From Eonycteris spelaea (taxonomy: Eukaryota; Chordata; Mammalia; Chiroptera; Pteropodidae): 64,000 nt of DNA. Shown one piece after another: positions 1-11,782 of this stretch. The stretch is from NCBI GenBank assembly GCA_003508835.1, contig PUFA01000224.1, positions 186,001 to 250,000 on the forward strand. The letters run 5' to 3'. Within the stretch, counting starts at the first letter, position 1. Every line of letters starts with the position of its first letter. The notes beneath the pieces are model-generated. The model did not search any database, was not told the DNA's origin, and worked only from the letters and a program-made list of their open reading frames with translations. Made by a program: the position numbers and the translations under genes.

Positions 1-286
1 GGCTGCCCGGTGATCTCCGTCTCCCAGTTCTTGAAGGCGATGAGGCCGCCGGTCATGTCCACCCAGGCGCCCTCGTCCGCCATGTCGTTGAGCCCCAGCC
101 AGATCTCGGCCTCGCTCTGCAGGCTCTGACGCAGGTACTCGTACAGCGCGTCGTTCTCCGAGCTCGTCTGCGGGGTGCTCAGCGTGCCCCCGCGCGAGAT
201 GCAGTCCTCGCTGGCCTCGTGGAAGGTCTTCGCCTGGGCGAAGGCCAGGAAGCACTTCATGTGCACCTTGGCGCCCTTCAGGCAGA
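1..286 (-). CDS. CLEC3B: CLEC3B coding exon 3, partial (C-type lectin-like domain)
   Basis: Acceptor on the minus strand reads cccctgccag then TCTGCC; the exon's first base is 286. Phase fits exon 2 (G from exon 2 plus TC gives Val). The translation runs VCLKGAKVHMKCFLAF, then FHEASEDCISRGGTL, then EIWLGLNDMADEGAWVDM and ends KNWETEITGQP at the window edge. WLGLND and the Cys spacing are hallmarks of the lectin fold. The exon continues below base 1, so the domain end, stop codon and 3'UTR are absent. Confidence 0.96.
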
Positions 287-3200
287 CTGGCAGGGGAGAA
301 AGGGCGCTCAGGAAGGTCTCGCCGTTCCCGAACCCAAGCGCCAACCGCCAGGGGCGGGCACACCTCGCCCTGCCCCATCGCATCTGTCCCGGCCGGCCCG
401 GGACCCAGGCCAGAGGGCTGAGCTGAGCTGCGGTGGGGCACTATGCAGAGACGGGTCCCACTCTGCTGGGAGCGAGGTCAGCCCCTGGCTGCAGACAGCG
501 CTCAGCTCAAGGCCACGCCCCTTTCCTGGGTGCCACCCTTTCCTGTCCCTCCCCCCACCTCTCCGTGGGAGTGCAAAGGCGGGTCATCTCTGCCCAAGGT
601 GGTGTAATTCTGAAAGTCCCTTCCAGCTTGGAGCCCCGTGGGGTGGCAGGGCTGGCCTGTGCCCAGTTTTGCTTCTATCTCTCCCTGCACCAGTGTGGAC
701 CCAAGAGCTAACTGTTCCCAGTAAATGAATCCCATCTGCGGGGAGTCCGCTTCACGGGGAGCCCAGCCAGAACCACCTTCCTCCAGCCACACCCTCCCCA
801 ACATCAAGCAGCTTGGGGGCAGGGGACTTGCCCACCCAGGTACTTAGGCACCACACTCCAGGTACCCAGGATCGAAATCCCTGCTGAGGCCCAGCAAGCT
901 CCCTGCACCTGCCAGGGGCCTGGGCTGGTTCAGGGCTTCTGAGGGCCGGTTGGGGTGGGGACTGGGAGGATGCGACTCAGACTGCAAGACCCCCACCCCA
1001 CACAGAAGAGGTGGTGCAGGCTGTGGACCAGAGCCGGCTCTTTCAGGCGTGGAAATCTGGGGAGTGCAGAATTCTAAATGTGAATTTGGTCTCGAAGGCT
1101 GTGAGGAAGGTATACATTTGGTCACGTTAGGAGGATACAATGTGTTTCTCCTTAGCGTTAGTTTTGTGTTGTTTCTCCCTTGTTTTATGATTTAAATATT
1201 TAGACAGAGGGGGCGTATGCCTCCATTTGTCCTCCTGCTGCTGACCCCACAAATGTTAGGGGCGGGTCTGCACTCCGCCCCATGCCACCCCCTCACTCAC
1301 TCAAAGAACGTGCATGTGTGGGCATCCGACACTCCAGGAACTCTAAGCTCGGGCCTGAAGCGCTATAGAGGTGTCTCTGCTCACAGACTCTACCCCGCCA
1401 GCGCCCTCCCTCCTGCTTTCCTGCAGCTTAGGTCAGGCCGGCCTTCACCGTCCTTCCCAGCCTGGCCCCACACTGCCTTTCCTTCCTGCCAGAGGCTCTG
1501 TGACACGATGTCTGGCCCCCCTTTGGGGATGAAGGACTTACGACCCCAGCTGCTGGAAGCATTGCGGGAAGACAGCTTTTCGCTCAGCCCCCTTGGGAAC
1601 TGCCTCAGCAGGAGACGGCCACCTTGCCCAAGACCACACCTTCCACCCTGTGCCCAGTGACTGGCCAATGAGCCCTCTTGCCTTGACTCAGGACAGCTCT
1701 GAAGGGCCCTCCCATCAGATCTGAGACCAGGATCTGATGCCTCACTCTGCCCCCTCGGCTTCCTTCTGCCCCCTCCCCTCCCCCAGGAGCTAATCCTAAG
1801 GATGCTCCCTAGCAAGCCTCCTGCAGGCTAAGCCCCATCTCAGAGCCGCATCCTGGGGACCCACCTGCAACACGCCTGCCAACACAGACTTCGTCTTAGC
1901 GAGTGCTCGTTCTCAGTACCTCATGATCCTCCCTCACGTCCTCGCTCGGGCCTGTTTCTGATCCTGGAGGTTCACGCCGGCCCCTCCGTACCTTCGCTCC
2001 TGCCGTGCCCTCTGCTTGCAGTCCCTCCTTATCTTCCTACATGTCCTTTAAGGACTCCAGTGAATACACTGATCCTGTGACTATCTGGAGGCTCTTGGAG
2101 AGCAGGGTCCTGGCCAGGCCACCTCTGCCTCCCTGTGCCCGGCACAGGCACGCCGGGTTTGGACTTCACATGCGGGAGATGCTAGGGGCCGATGGGGAGG
2201 GGGGAAGGGTTGCTCCCCTAACCCCTGATTCTCTCAACTCTTTGGCTGGGTCAACCATGCTCAGGAATACTTCGGGTGGGGTTATTGACGAGGTGACCTG
2301 TGGGCTGTGGTGGTGAAGGAGAGGACAATAAGAGGGAGAAGGTCCCCAAGGAGGCCGGGAGACTGTGACCCACTTGGGGATCAGCAGACAAGAGGCGGGG
2401 CGGGGGTGGGGGTTGGGATTTCCATATGCCACAGACTTCGAGCAGGGAGGGCTCGGCCACCTCGCCTCCCCTCAGGGACAAGGGACACCTGGGTTCCATG
2501 GGCTCTGCACAAGCACAAAGCTGAGACGTGAGGGGGACCTCAGAGCATGCCCTGCAAGTCCACCCCGATCCGTTCCGCTTTACAGATGAGGACACTGAGG
2601 CCGGGTGTGGCCCCGTGCTGGTCCTGAGCGTTCCCTTTGTGCAGCCCCCACCCCTCCCCACGCCCTCCTCCCTGCTCTGCCCCCACCGCGGGGCTGGAAG
2701 AGCTTCCTCCGAGTGTTGGAGCTGCAGGTGGTCAGATGACAGAGCTCCGATCACTGGGTTGGCGACGGAAGACCTTCACTTTCCTCGTATGTGAGACTGG
2801 TGTGGCATGGCCACCCTCACTTTTTTTTTTTTTTTTGCCTTAAATGCCCTCATGATGCCCGGCGTTGGGCGGCAATCTTGGCACCATGCGGTGAAGCTTC
2901 TGGACAAAAACTTAAACTCGCCACCTACTCCCAGGCTCACTTTTTGTTTAAGCCACCGTTAGGTTTTCTATTACTTGAGACCAAAACATGGGTACTTCCT
3001 TTTCACAGCTCCATTTCCTTACCTGCCAGGTTAAGTTGTCCAGAGTTATGTGTTCCTAGGGGACTGAGCTTACAGACTAGTGGGGGGAGGCAGACATAAA
3101 TGACAAGTGAGAAGATGATTAAAAACGACAATAAAATGAGATAAAGGAGAGAATGTCCTTCTGTGAGGGTTTATAACTGAGGAGCCTGATTCAGAAGAGG

Positions 3201-6200
3201 GATGAGAGATTCTCGAGATGCTGACTCGGGAAGCCTGGGTGGTCCCAGGGGAGCAGGGCAGGCTGCCAGAATAGCATGTGCAAAGGCCCTGTGGTGGAGG
3301 TACAGCGTGCGATGCATTAGAGAGGCAGCAGGATGGCAGTGCGGATGCTGGAAAAAACGTCTCAGTGGGAGCGAGGGTGTGAAAACTGCCCAGTGGAAAG
3401 GAACGAGGCAGGAGGCGAGGCGAGGGCCCACGGCCCAGGAGATGGATGGACCTTGGTCAGAAAAGCAACAGGTGAGAGGGTGTCTGTGGGCGCGAGGAGG
3501 TTTGTAGATGTCCTAAGGAGAAGCGAAGGAGACTCCCTGGTGATAACTTGAGAGGCAGCAGAGCTAAGAGCTAAGAGCGAGGCTCCGCTCCCGTCCGTTG
3601 GCAAGACACTGAGCCTCTGTGTGGAGAATGGTGGTGGGCCGGAGCAGGAGGCCCACCGCCTGGGCTTTCTGGGAAGAAGAGTCGACGCACATAAGGCGCT
3701 GAGAGCAGTGGCAGGCACGCCGGAGCTCACATGCGCTGCCCGTAATGGTTAGTCTACATTCTCTGTGTTCTCCGGGACAAGGTCACGACGGAGCAGGTGA
3801 GGCTGAACTGTGGAAGATGGACGTGATATGAGAGGAACATGGTAGAAAGACGGAGTGAACAGGTCGCCCAGGGAGGCTGGCCGGGCAGTGTTGGCACAGG
3901 CGGCTCAGCTGTGTGACTTGGTCCATCCTTGCTCGGCTGCTTAGTGCCAGGCCAGGAAGACCGAAGCCTACCTGTCCTCACACCTGTCCCCACACCTGTC
4001 CCCACACCTGTCCCCACACCCACCACACAGCAGCAGGCACTTTCCAGTCAGATCCTCGTCTGTACTAACCAGCCAGGTGAGTGTGGCAAGGAACTGGACC
4101 GCGCTATGCCTCAGTTTTCCCATCTTTAAAATGGGGATGATAAATCCTGCCTTGGCATGATTGTGGGATCGAGAGAGAGCTAAGCTGCTGGCCCAGGAGA
4201 CGTGCCCCCAGGGCTGTGAGGGCTGACTGAGTGGGGGTCTCCTGGGAGCTCACTAAGGGTGGGCCGCTGCCTCTGCTCCACAAAGAGCTTCAGGGGTCCC
4301 ACTTCTAGTGGGTGACGAGGAATTCTTGGAAGAGCTTTTGTCCTTTGGGACAGTCCCACTTCCGTACATGTCAGGGGGTCTCCCCGAGAGGAAGCAGGCT
4401 GAGGAGGGTGTTCCCTGGACTACAGGACTGGCCTAACAGAGCTCGCTCGAGCCCTGGTGCTGGCCAGAGGCCACAGGCTGGCTGCCGGCCCGAGCCCCTC
4501 TCTCTGGCGCGCCTATGCCCAAAAACGCCACCGTCTGCACTCACCCGTCTGCAGGGCCTGCTGCTCCTTCAGCAAGGCCACCTCCTGGGCCAGAGTCTCC
4601 AGCTGGCTCTTGAGCTCCTCAAACATCTTCGGGCTCACGACATCTAGGACGAGGTCAGAAGGAAGTGGAGATGAGGACAAGCACGTGAGGAAGGCTGTCA
4701 GGATTGGCGTGAGGCAGGGGCTGTGCGGGGTGGACCCTGCCCGCTGTCAACCACAAGGGGACGAGGGGAAGCGCCCCCCTTTGACCTGGTATCTCATTAT
4801 ACTCTCTCTCTGTCCGTGCGGGTGGTCATCTAAGTAATTGCTTGTGATTGTCCTTCTGCCGGGGAGACCCGACCTTCAGTGGCTCCTGCTAAAGTGAGAC
4901 CCGGATAACATCTATTTGGGAGGGTGGCTGGGAATCAGATGGGGGCAAGCAGAGCCTTCGGTGACTCCTAACCACCCAACCATCCTCCCAGCTCCAGAAG
5001 AGAGGAAAGCACAGGAAGCAGGGCCGGGCCCTGACACCTCCCAGGCGGGGTGAGCGGAGCCGGGGCTCCGGCGTGGGGCCGAGAGCGGCAGCAAGAGGAA
5101 CAGTGAGCGTGGGCTCTGAGGCTGCACGGATGTGGGCGACCTGCAGCGAGTCGCTCGGCCTCTCTGAACTCAGTTGCCTCATCTGTAAAAGGGGATGAGA
5201 GCAGCCCCACCTCAGGGGACGCTGAAGAAAACTAGAGGCTAAGAGAAATAGGGCGTCTGAACAGCGTTGGGCGCATAGTCAGCCCTGTGACGTGGGTAAC
5301 GCGTCTCTTGCAGACAGGAAACCGAGGCAGGACGAAGCAACGCGCCAAAGGTCGCGGCCGGGGCCCCACGGCTCCAAACTTGCTCTTGCGCACCTCTGCG
5401 ACAGCACACGGCCCCGCACCGTGAGCCCTGCTGGGCACCGAGGGCTTGCTGGGGCTTGGCTGGGAGCCAGCGTGGCCAGGGCAGGGCAGGTGGGAACGGT
5501 CTTTCTGTGTGGGTGGCAGCTGCGAGCTGTGTGGGTGGACCCCAGTCTCTCTGAAATCCCAGGGGCTTCAGGAAAGGCTGCGCTCGGCTCGGCGTGGGGA
5601 AGGGCTTCTCGGTCCCCTTGGCTGTGCCTGCATGAAGTCCACGGTCAGGAAGGGGGAGGCCAGCGCCTTCGTCCATTCGTAAGATGCCTTTGCAAGCGAA
5701 TCGCAGGAAACGAATGCAGGCAAAACCGTATTCGTATACACAGGAATGGGTGACGTGACTCCGAGAGGAGCGAGGCAGAAAGGGAGGGTTGGGGGCTGGC
5801 AAGCCAGCCCAGGGTTACGTGCGCCTCGTGCTGGGTCTCCGCCGCAGCCGGTTCACAGCACCAGGACAGGGCACCGCGGGGGGTACTGTGCAAGGGCACT
5901 CAGCTGGGGGACAAGTGGGGACACGTGTGCAGCCCCTAAGCCTCGCCCTGGCTGTGCTGGGTCAGACCAGAGAGAGGGGTGCCGTTCTGCAATCCGTCAG
6001 CTCAGAGGGTACCATTGTCGTGTGCGCCGAGGGGCGCATGCGTACAAGGGGCCTCCGAGGGCCTGGCGGAGGAGCGGGCGCTGACAGTGCTCCGGGGAGG
6101 GAGGCTTGACCACGGGGGCGTCCTCACGGCTCCGGGCGGAGTCCCAGAGGCCCTCGTGCCGTCCTTGTCTGTCTCAGGGCCTCAGAGTCTTGGCGTGTGT

Positions 6201-8631
6201 GATGGAAACAGGTGTCCTCCAGGTCCCTCAGTGCCTATCCTAAAGGCCTGCGACCAGCTAGGAGGCCATCCTGCCCACCTGAGTGCCTTGGCCAGGTGTG
6301 GCCACGTGGCCCCTGGAGCCCAGCCACACGACTCCTCCGGGCGAGCGTCACCTCTGGCTGACCCCCACACCGCCGGCTCGGACTTCGCCCCACACGCAAG
6401 CACACAAGCTCCCAGAGGCGCCCAGGGCTCTCCCGCTCGGCGCCCCACCCTGCCCCCCTGAGGCCAGTGTGGGGGCTTAGCACACGCTGCCCGGCCAGGC
6501 ACCGGTGGTCTCCTTGGGGACGAGTCCCTCCCCCGGACTCCCTCCCGCGCTCTCGTGCACCGGCCCCACGACTACCCTCCTCCTGTGATTCTTAGTCCTG
6601 GCCGCCCCTAGCAGTGCCTGGAGATGGGGGGAAAGGCAGATGCTGCCCCACCTCCTACCCCCATCCAGCACTTCCAGGGGTGGGGCCCAGGCCCCTGGAT
6701 CGTCATGCATTCCGGGGACCACGCTGAGCCTGAGCGAGAACCTCCGGCATCTGGCTCCACTTGCCTCTTAAGAGCAGGGACAGCGGGCCTCTGCCAGGGC
6801 GCTCAGGGCATATCTTGGCACCTAGGTGGAGAAATTGCTCCCTATGCGGGGACAGTAGACCGAGGAAAGAAAAACCCAGATGAGTCAGAACATAGAAGTG
6901 GGTTTCAGGGAGAGGAGGAGGCTGGACAGGACGCTGCACTGTTGCTATCCGCTCCTCTGCAGGCCCCCCCCCACCCCAGGGCTTGGGCCTCCAGGGGGCA
7001 CCAGCACGGAGACCCCCCCCCCCAAGGGCCAGGGTTCAAGTGTGACAGTTCGAGTGGACCAAGGCATTGGCTAGTCTGAGCTTCACCTTTTTCACATGAT
7101 TAAATACACAACTCACATGGTTAAGTACATAAATACTAAATCTTTGGAAACTGAGAGGTTAGCAACTATTTTCCACACCCCAAAATTCTATTATTTGCCT
7201 TTGGAACTGTGCATCCTTGACCACAAACATCCCTCGGTGGCAATTTTAGCACACGTTTGTGGACACAACCGTGAGTCTTCTCTTTTTAATGAACACTTTC
7301 TAGGAAGTAATATATATGGATATAATTTTTTAAAAAAATGAAACAGTTCAAAAAGTTTACATCTCCATCCTGGTCAAGACTGAAATTCCTAGTTTTCCTT
7401 CCCAGAGGTAATCCCTAACTCCAGTGGCTCCGTCCAGAAAAAATTCCATGTATGTACAAGTCAACATACATTTTTACATACATCTCTTTTTCAAAACAAA
7501 TGTCGGCATAATGTCTATTCTGCTTCGAACTTTCCTTCGTCTGCTGTATAAACGGAACCTTGGCGATTATTTGCCATCCGCGCCCAGGTCTGCCACGGTC
7601 TTTGTCTCAGCCCTGGGGGCCTTCTCAGTCCTGAAGTGCCTTTGCATACTTCACTACTGGGCGCCAAGTCCATTGCCAGAGGAGGCTCGGCCGGGGGCCT
7701 GGGGCTGCCACATCCCCTTTCCTTGCTCTGCAAGTTGTGTGCTCTTGGCCCTGGCCCCCAGTTGCTCTTTCTGGAACTGTCTCTCCTGCTGAGCCCTGTG
7801 GGGGTGACAGCCCGGTTCATTGCCATGGCATTCCACTAGTGTTGTCTCAACACAGCCTGGGGTGGTGACCTCACTGCAGGCAAGGCTCCAAAGCGACCCA
7901 AGGACACCCCGAACCCCAGAGGCGACAGAGGGGAGGCAAAGCTGCCTCCGCGGTCCTAGTCTGAGTTTGAATGTTTTTATTTCCTCAAGGCTGAGATACA
8001 CTGTAAGACTGAGATTTAACTTATTTCCCTCCCCCCCACACTCCCCCCCACTCCCCTCCCCCCCGCCATGTGCATCAAGTATGTCCCATGTGCCAGGCAC
8101 CGGGCTGCACACTATACGCTTTGTATCATTAAATTCTCACAACTCTTTGGAGTAAATGCCAGAATCCCCATTTACAGTTGAGAAACTTGAGGTTCAGAGA
8201 TTACGAAGCAGACAGAGCCCACTGGCATTTTTTGATGAGAGTCAAGCGTCTCCAGACTGCCAAGCCCAAAATACTGAGCGGGGAGGGGGAGAGGGGGATG
8301 TCAGTTTTGATGATCTGGAGGGTTCTTTCCGATTCTGAGAGTCGGTGATCCTTACAGTTCTGGCAACCACCCCTGCTGTTGGAGAACTCTCCTGGGCCCC
8401 AAGATGGGAGGGAGGGACTCCACTAAGTGCCCTGGACTCGGTCCAGAAGGAGCCTGAGGGTGAGCGAAGGAGAAGGTGACCAGCTCCCTGGGAGACGGAG
8501 AGGGGCCCCAGCCCTTCCTTACCTTTCTTGACATTTGCAGCCTTCTTAACCTTGGGGGTTGGCGACTCGGCAGTGACTTGGGTCAGGAGGGAGAGGAGGC
8601 AGAGGACCAGGTAGGTCCCCCAAAGCTCCAT
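1..8631 (-). CDS. CLEC3B: CLEC3B gene, tetranectin (3' end outside the window)
   Basis: Secreted homotrimeric C-type lectin-like protein; the family binds plasminogen kringle 4, heparin and calcium in plasma and matrix. Three coding exons on the minus strand (8523-8631, 4545-4643, 1-286) join in phase. Seen in order: a hydrophobic signal peptide of about 21 residues starting MELWGTYLVLCLLSLL; a short Lys-rich segment (PKVKKAANVKK), which is the heparin-binding region in the family; a trimerising coiled coil (KMFEELKSQLETLAQEVALL); and a C-type lectin-like domain from VCLKG to the window edge. About 164 of the expected 202 residues are present. The missing C-terminus carries the calcium/kringle-binding loop and the last cysteines. 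No stop or frameshift is visible. The gene runs in the same direction as EXOSC7, as in human. Identification rests on recalled family sequence; the exon phases agree. Confidence 0.96.
3180..3420. repeat. L2-type LINE fragment
   Basis: Text such as aatagcatgtgcaaaggccc resembles the internal L2 region containing 'gcaagtgcaaaggccctgagg'. It is diverged and its limits are approximate. Confidence 0.5.
3970..4020. repeat. 12-bp minisatellite, about 4 copies
   Basis: The unit acctgtccccac is repeated from 3970; the first copy has tcctcac in place of tccccac, and the rest look identical. It produces a Gly-Val-Gly-Thr chance ORF on the minus strand. Confidence 0.85.
4085..4180 (+). repeat. MIR fragment
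   Basis: Contains gcctcagttttcccatcttt and aaaatggggatgataaatcc, the MIR core in forward orientation. Confidence 0.75.
4545..4643 (-). CDS. CLEC3B: CLEC3B coding exon 2 (trimerising coiled coil)
   Basis: This 99-bp exon is bounded by acceptor gtcctag (4644-4650) and donor gtgag (4540-4544). It encodes D-VVSPKMFEELKSQLETL-AQEVALLKEQQALQT, the heptad-patterned helix that makes tetranectin a trimer. It enters with two bases completing an Asp codon and leaves with one base of the Val codon, so both junctions are in phase with the neighbouring exons. The length equals that expected for this exon in the family. Confidence 0.96.
5130..5290 (+). repeat. MIR fragment
   Basis: gttgcctcatctgtaaaagg followed by a diverged 3' part matches forward MIR. 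A short reverse MIR-like piece follows at about 5300-5370 (acaggaaaccgaggcaggac). Confidence 0.7.
7085..7560. repeat. AT-rich old LINE-like segment
   Basis: A sharp drop in GC and text such as cagaggtaatccctaactcc resemble old L1-family sequence. Subfamily not assigned. Confidence 0.35.
8026..8065. repeat. C-rich low-complexity tract
   Basis: Runs of C broken by single A or T. On the minus strand this is a G-run cluster that fits a G-quadruplex pattern. Confidence 0.7.
8090..8215 (-). repeat. MIR fragment, reverse orientation
   Basis: gtgccaggcaccgggctgca, then attaaattctcacaac, ccccatttacag and gagaaacttgaggttcagag follow the reverse MIR consensus. Confidence 0.75.
8523..8631 (-). CDS. CLEC3B: CLEC3B coding exon 1 (signal peptide and Lys-rich N-terminus)
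   Basis: 36 codons plus one base, ending CAAGAAAG at a gtaagg donor. The start ATG (8629-8631) is chosen because it opens the expected signal peptide. It is also the first in-frame ATG after an in-frame TAA about 30 codons upstream. The Leu-rich core followed by VTA-E suggests signal cleavage near residue 21. Nine consecutive AGC triplets lie directly before the ATG in the 5'UTR. Confidence 0.95.
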
Positions 8632-8658
8632 GCTGCTGCTGCTGCTGCTGCTGCTGCT
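8632..8658 (-). repeat. (AGC)9 trinucleotide run abutting the CLEC3B start codon
   Basis: On the plus strand this is nine GCT units from 8632 to 8658; on the coding strand, nine AGC units immediately before ATG. The run is in frame with the ORF and would read poly-Ser, but no in-frame ATG lies upstream before the TAA. It is therefore 5'UTR unless a non-AUG codon is used. Confidence 0.9.
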
Positions 8659-8781
8659 TCCTGCAGTGGGCCTGGGTCGGAGAAGCGGTGGCCGCTGTGA
8701 CCAGGACTGCACGTCTTAAGGAAGCTGCTGCCTTGAGGACCTCTGTCCAGGAAACCCTCCAGACTTGGCTGTAGGAGCACC

Positions 8782-8802
8782 AAAAAAAAAAAAAAAAAAA
8801 AA
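8782..8802. repeat. Poly(A) tract, 21 bases
   Basis: Uninterrupted A on the plus strand, about 150 bp upstream of the CLEC3B start on the T side. No SINE body is recognisable next to it. Confidence 0.9.
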
Positions 8803-9039
8803 GAAAAGCCTGTGAAAGGGGGAAGGCACAGGAGCCTCAGAGCCTTGCCTCCCAAGAAACACCCATCAGCATCCGGCCCTGCCTTCTAAAACAGCCATTG
8901 TTTTCTAGGATTCTGAAAAGTACGGGGTAGTGGTGGTAGTCGTCGTAGCTCCCGTGTGCCGAGCAGCCTCCTTGGGCGGCGCAGACCCATGCCCTTCCCG
9001 GCCTCTGCCTCACAGAGGCCTCTGGGAGCAGCACGAGGA

Positions 9040-9140
9040 AGGTCCTGTCGTTTCCCCGTTTCACAGCTGAGGAAACTGAGGCTCAGGGTAAGGGGCTTGC
9101 CCAAGCACCCAGACGCTAGGAGCAGTGTCAGCATTTAAGC
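9040..9140 (-). repeat. MIR fragment, reverse orientation
   Basis: cgtttcacagctgaggaaac followed by tgaggctcagggtaagggg and cttgcccaagcacccag fits the reverse MIR core. Confidence 0.8.
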
Positions 9141-9365
9141 CCAAGCTGGGCGATTCCCAACAGGTACCGGGTGCCTTTAGGGAGGCTGATGGTTGAGAAT
9201 GTTATGTTATGACGATTCTGTAGCTCTGTCTCTACACACATGATGCATCTCTGGTTACAAACAGAAGCGAGTCCTCCCCTTGCTTCCCTTATATTCCTCT
9301 CTGAAGTGGAGGTGACCACGGTGGGGGAGCGGTAAGCCATCGTGCCTCAGAGCAGTGTCAGAGAT

Positions 9366-9451
9366 GGGATGCTCCCTCCCCTGCTGGGCCCTGACACCTC
9401 TCGGGAGGCCTGGTGTGGGGTGTCAGGGCCCAGCAAGGGAGGGAGCATCCC
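9366..9451. repeat. Inverted repeat with 32-bp arms
   Basis: The left arm 9366-9397 (gggatgctccctcccctgct...) is the reverse complement of 9420-9451 (...gcaagggagggagcatccc) with one mismatch. The loop is 22 bases and partly self-complementary. As RNA it would fold into a hairpin of about 86 nt. Family unknown. Confidence 0.9.
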
Positions 9452-10134
9452 AGGGGAGCGGAGGCCCTGCCTGGAGTGTTGGAGCCCCGCAAGAACGGAA
9501 GCGGGCAGTGGCAGAGGGCAGAGATTGGTTACACATGGGGACACCCATTGAATAAATAAATCTGTTAAAGACAACAGGAGCCAGGCTTCTCACTGTCAGA
9601 GGAGGAAGGGGCAGATACGGGGAATGAAGTCATGGGGAATGAAGAGACTCTGGAATGAATCCTATGGTGTAGGATTGGAACGGGAGCTATCGGTGTGCGA
9701 CAGTGACTTCAGCGCAGAACGATGACAGAGCCGGAGATGTGTGCTCCTGTTCTCAGCGGTCGTGGGAGAGCCTTGGCTCAGCGAGCCCTCCCAAGCCTCC
9801 AGCCCACCTTGCATCCAACACGGGCCTCTAAACACAGCTTCCATCCACAGGAAGTGGAGCACCTCGGAGAAACGGCTGATGGCCAGGGCTGGGGCTGGGA
9901 AAGTAAAACATGAGCCTGGAACACGTTGTTTTGCCAGAAAGCAAGGTAGTGCTTGAGGAGGCACACAGGCAGCTCAAAGGAGCGTCTAGGGGCCAGAGTC
10001 AGGGACGTTTTGATCATCGAAATGTGATGGTAACAATACAACAGGAAGCTGTGAGTACACACAGATAGTCACAAATAAGAGGATAAGTGAACGCATTGCA
10101 AGTCGGATGGGGAACAGGGTATTTTCATAGTCTC

Positions 10135-10560
10135 AAATTACATGCCCACGAAATACTTACTCATCACAAGGAGGCAGAGTAACCCCACGGTGGAGAAACC
10201 TGGCAGACGCCACCTTAATCAAGTGACCAAAGTAAGCCTCATCGATAAGGGGACAAATGTCCAGCCTGCAGCCCCTGTGCACTTGACGGGCAGCCGTGAG
10301 AAGAATGTAGCGTCACCTCCGTGAAGCATCCCACGAACCCAAAACAACCCAGTGACCTTCATGACTGCCTAGGTCCTGTCCGAGGAAGCGCTTCGGGCTG
10401 AAGCGCACTGAGGACACGGAAGGACACGTGCAGCGTGTGATTCGGGACTGGACCCTCTGCTCTCAACGATGTCGTTGGAACGGCTGGAGGAACTCGGCGG
10501 GTCTTTATACCACAGTCACGGATGTTCTGTGAGCTTGAGATGGTTCCCAAAAAGTACCAT
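10135..10560 (+). repeat. Old L1 3'-end type fragment
   Basis: Text including caccttaatcaagtgaccaa, ataaggggacaaatg and gaagaatgtagcgtcacctc resembles the 3' region common to L1M-class elements. Diverged; subfamily not assigned. Confidence 0.5.
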
Positions 10561-11782
10561 GCCGGGCAATTCGGGCTTTTCTTCTGGGGACCTAGCCCTG
10601 CCCCACCTGACCAGGGAGGGACCTGGGTGCAGCCCAGTGGGGCAGGCCCGGGCCACTGCAGTCACCCAGCATGGAGGTGGGAGCCTAGTGCGGACAGCGA
10701 GCCCTTGCACTGGACCCCATCACTCACGGTCTCCGAGTGGGAGAGGGTTTTCCGTGGGCAGCAGGGTCCTCGGTGAGACATTTCGGGGTGAAGGATTATA
10801 CAGCCCAACAGGGAGCCCTTTGCTGCTGGGACTCTGAGTGGGTTGCGCAAGGCAAAACTGCTGTCCTTTTTTCTCATTTTAAATCCCTGCCCCCCACCCC
10901 CCGCCACTTTCCTGGTCATGCTCACCTGGCTCTTGGGCAGCAGGGAAATGGAAGGATTTATTTCCCAAGTGTGAGGCAGCCAGAGACCGTGCGTTTTCCA
11001 GGATGGGCCTGGCGGCGGGGCACCTGCCCTCGGTACACTGGGGCGCATGGCCCAGAAAAGCTCTGCCATGGGGATTCAGAAAACCAGGCCCCCCGTGCCA
11101 TGTCTCGTCACAGGAGACACACGGGAGCCACGTCAGGATGCACTGGAGACTGTTAGCGCCCCATCTGTCTCTCGTTCACCCCACACTGGGCCTCAGCCTG
11201 CACAAGGCCCTGGGGGTTCGACATGGGGGACCCACTGTGTCACCAGGACTGTAGCAGGATGTCGCAGGACAGCAGGACAGGGCGGGGAAGGAAGGACCGC
11301 CCGGAGCTGAGGCAGGGGCGCAGAGGGCCGGCCAGGTGCGGGGAGGAAGGAATGTGGACAATGCTCCAGCCATAAGGGGCTCAGCACGTTCTAGGTCCTG
11401 AGCACAGATGGGGTGCGGGTGGGGAAGAAACAAAGCTGGAGATATAGATGGGGCGAACCACAAGGGACTAGTCAAGCCTTGTGCAAAAGGCTGGACACAG
11501 CCCGGAGGCATGGAGGCCGATGGAACGACGAGGCACTGGAGGGCGGAGAGCATTTCGGCTGCTGAGTGGGTGTTGATTGGGGGCCCAGATGGGTAACAGA
11601 CATAAGCATCTGTCCCACATCAGCCCCCGGGCGAGGGTGAGGTGGGACCACACCTTCACCCTCTCCTGCTGAACCGGGCAGGTGAACGCTCTGCACCTCA
11701 GGAAGGAGGCTCGGAGGCTCGCTCGGGGAGCTTTCCATGAGCAGTGAGCATGGTTTGGTTTTTTCACCCTGCAGGTTTCACA

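Larger units (their letters stand above)
287..4544 (-). other. CLEC3B intron 2
   Basis: This GC-rich intron has no convincing coding signal. It holds a poly-T tract (2821-2836), an L2-like stretch (about 3180-3420), a 12-bp minisatellite (3970-4020) and a MIR fragment (about 4085-4180). No recognisable features were seen in the first 2.5 kb; the open frames there look like GC-rich chance ORFs. Confidence 0.85.
4644..8522 (-). other. CLEC3B intron 1
   Basis: Contents: MIR fragments near 5130-5290 and 5300-5370; a GC-rich segment to about 7.08 kb with poly-C runs at 6965-7022; an AT-rich old LINE-like segment (about 7085-7560); a C-rich tract (8026-8065); and a MIR near 8090-8215. No exon-like segment was found. 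Confidence 0.85.

Noticed and set aside
3754..4026. Gly-Val-Gly-Thr repeat protein on the minus strand
   Set aside because: Translation of the 12-bp minisatellite.
8242..8712. CLEC3B start extended upstream with a poly-Ser leader
   Set aside because: The upstream 'start' is GTG, not ATG, and an in-frame TAA lies just before it. The ATG at 8,631 gives the expected signal peptide.
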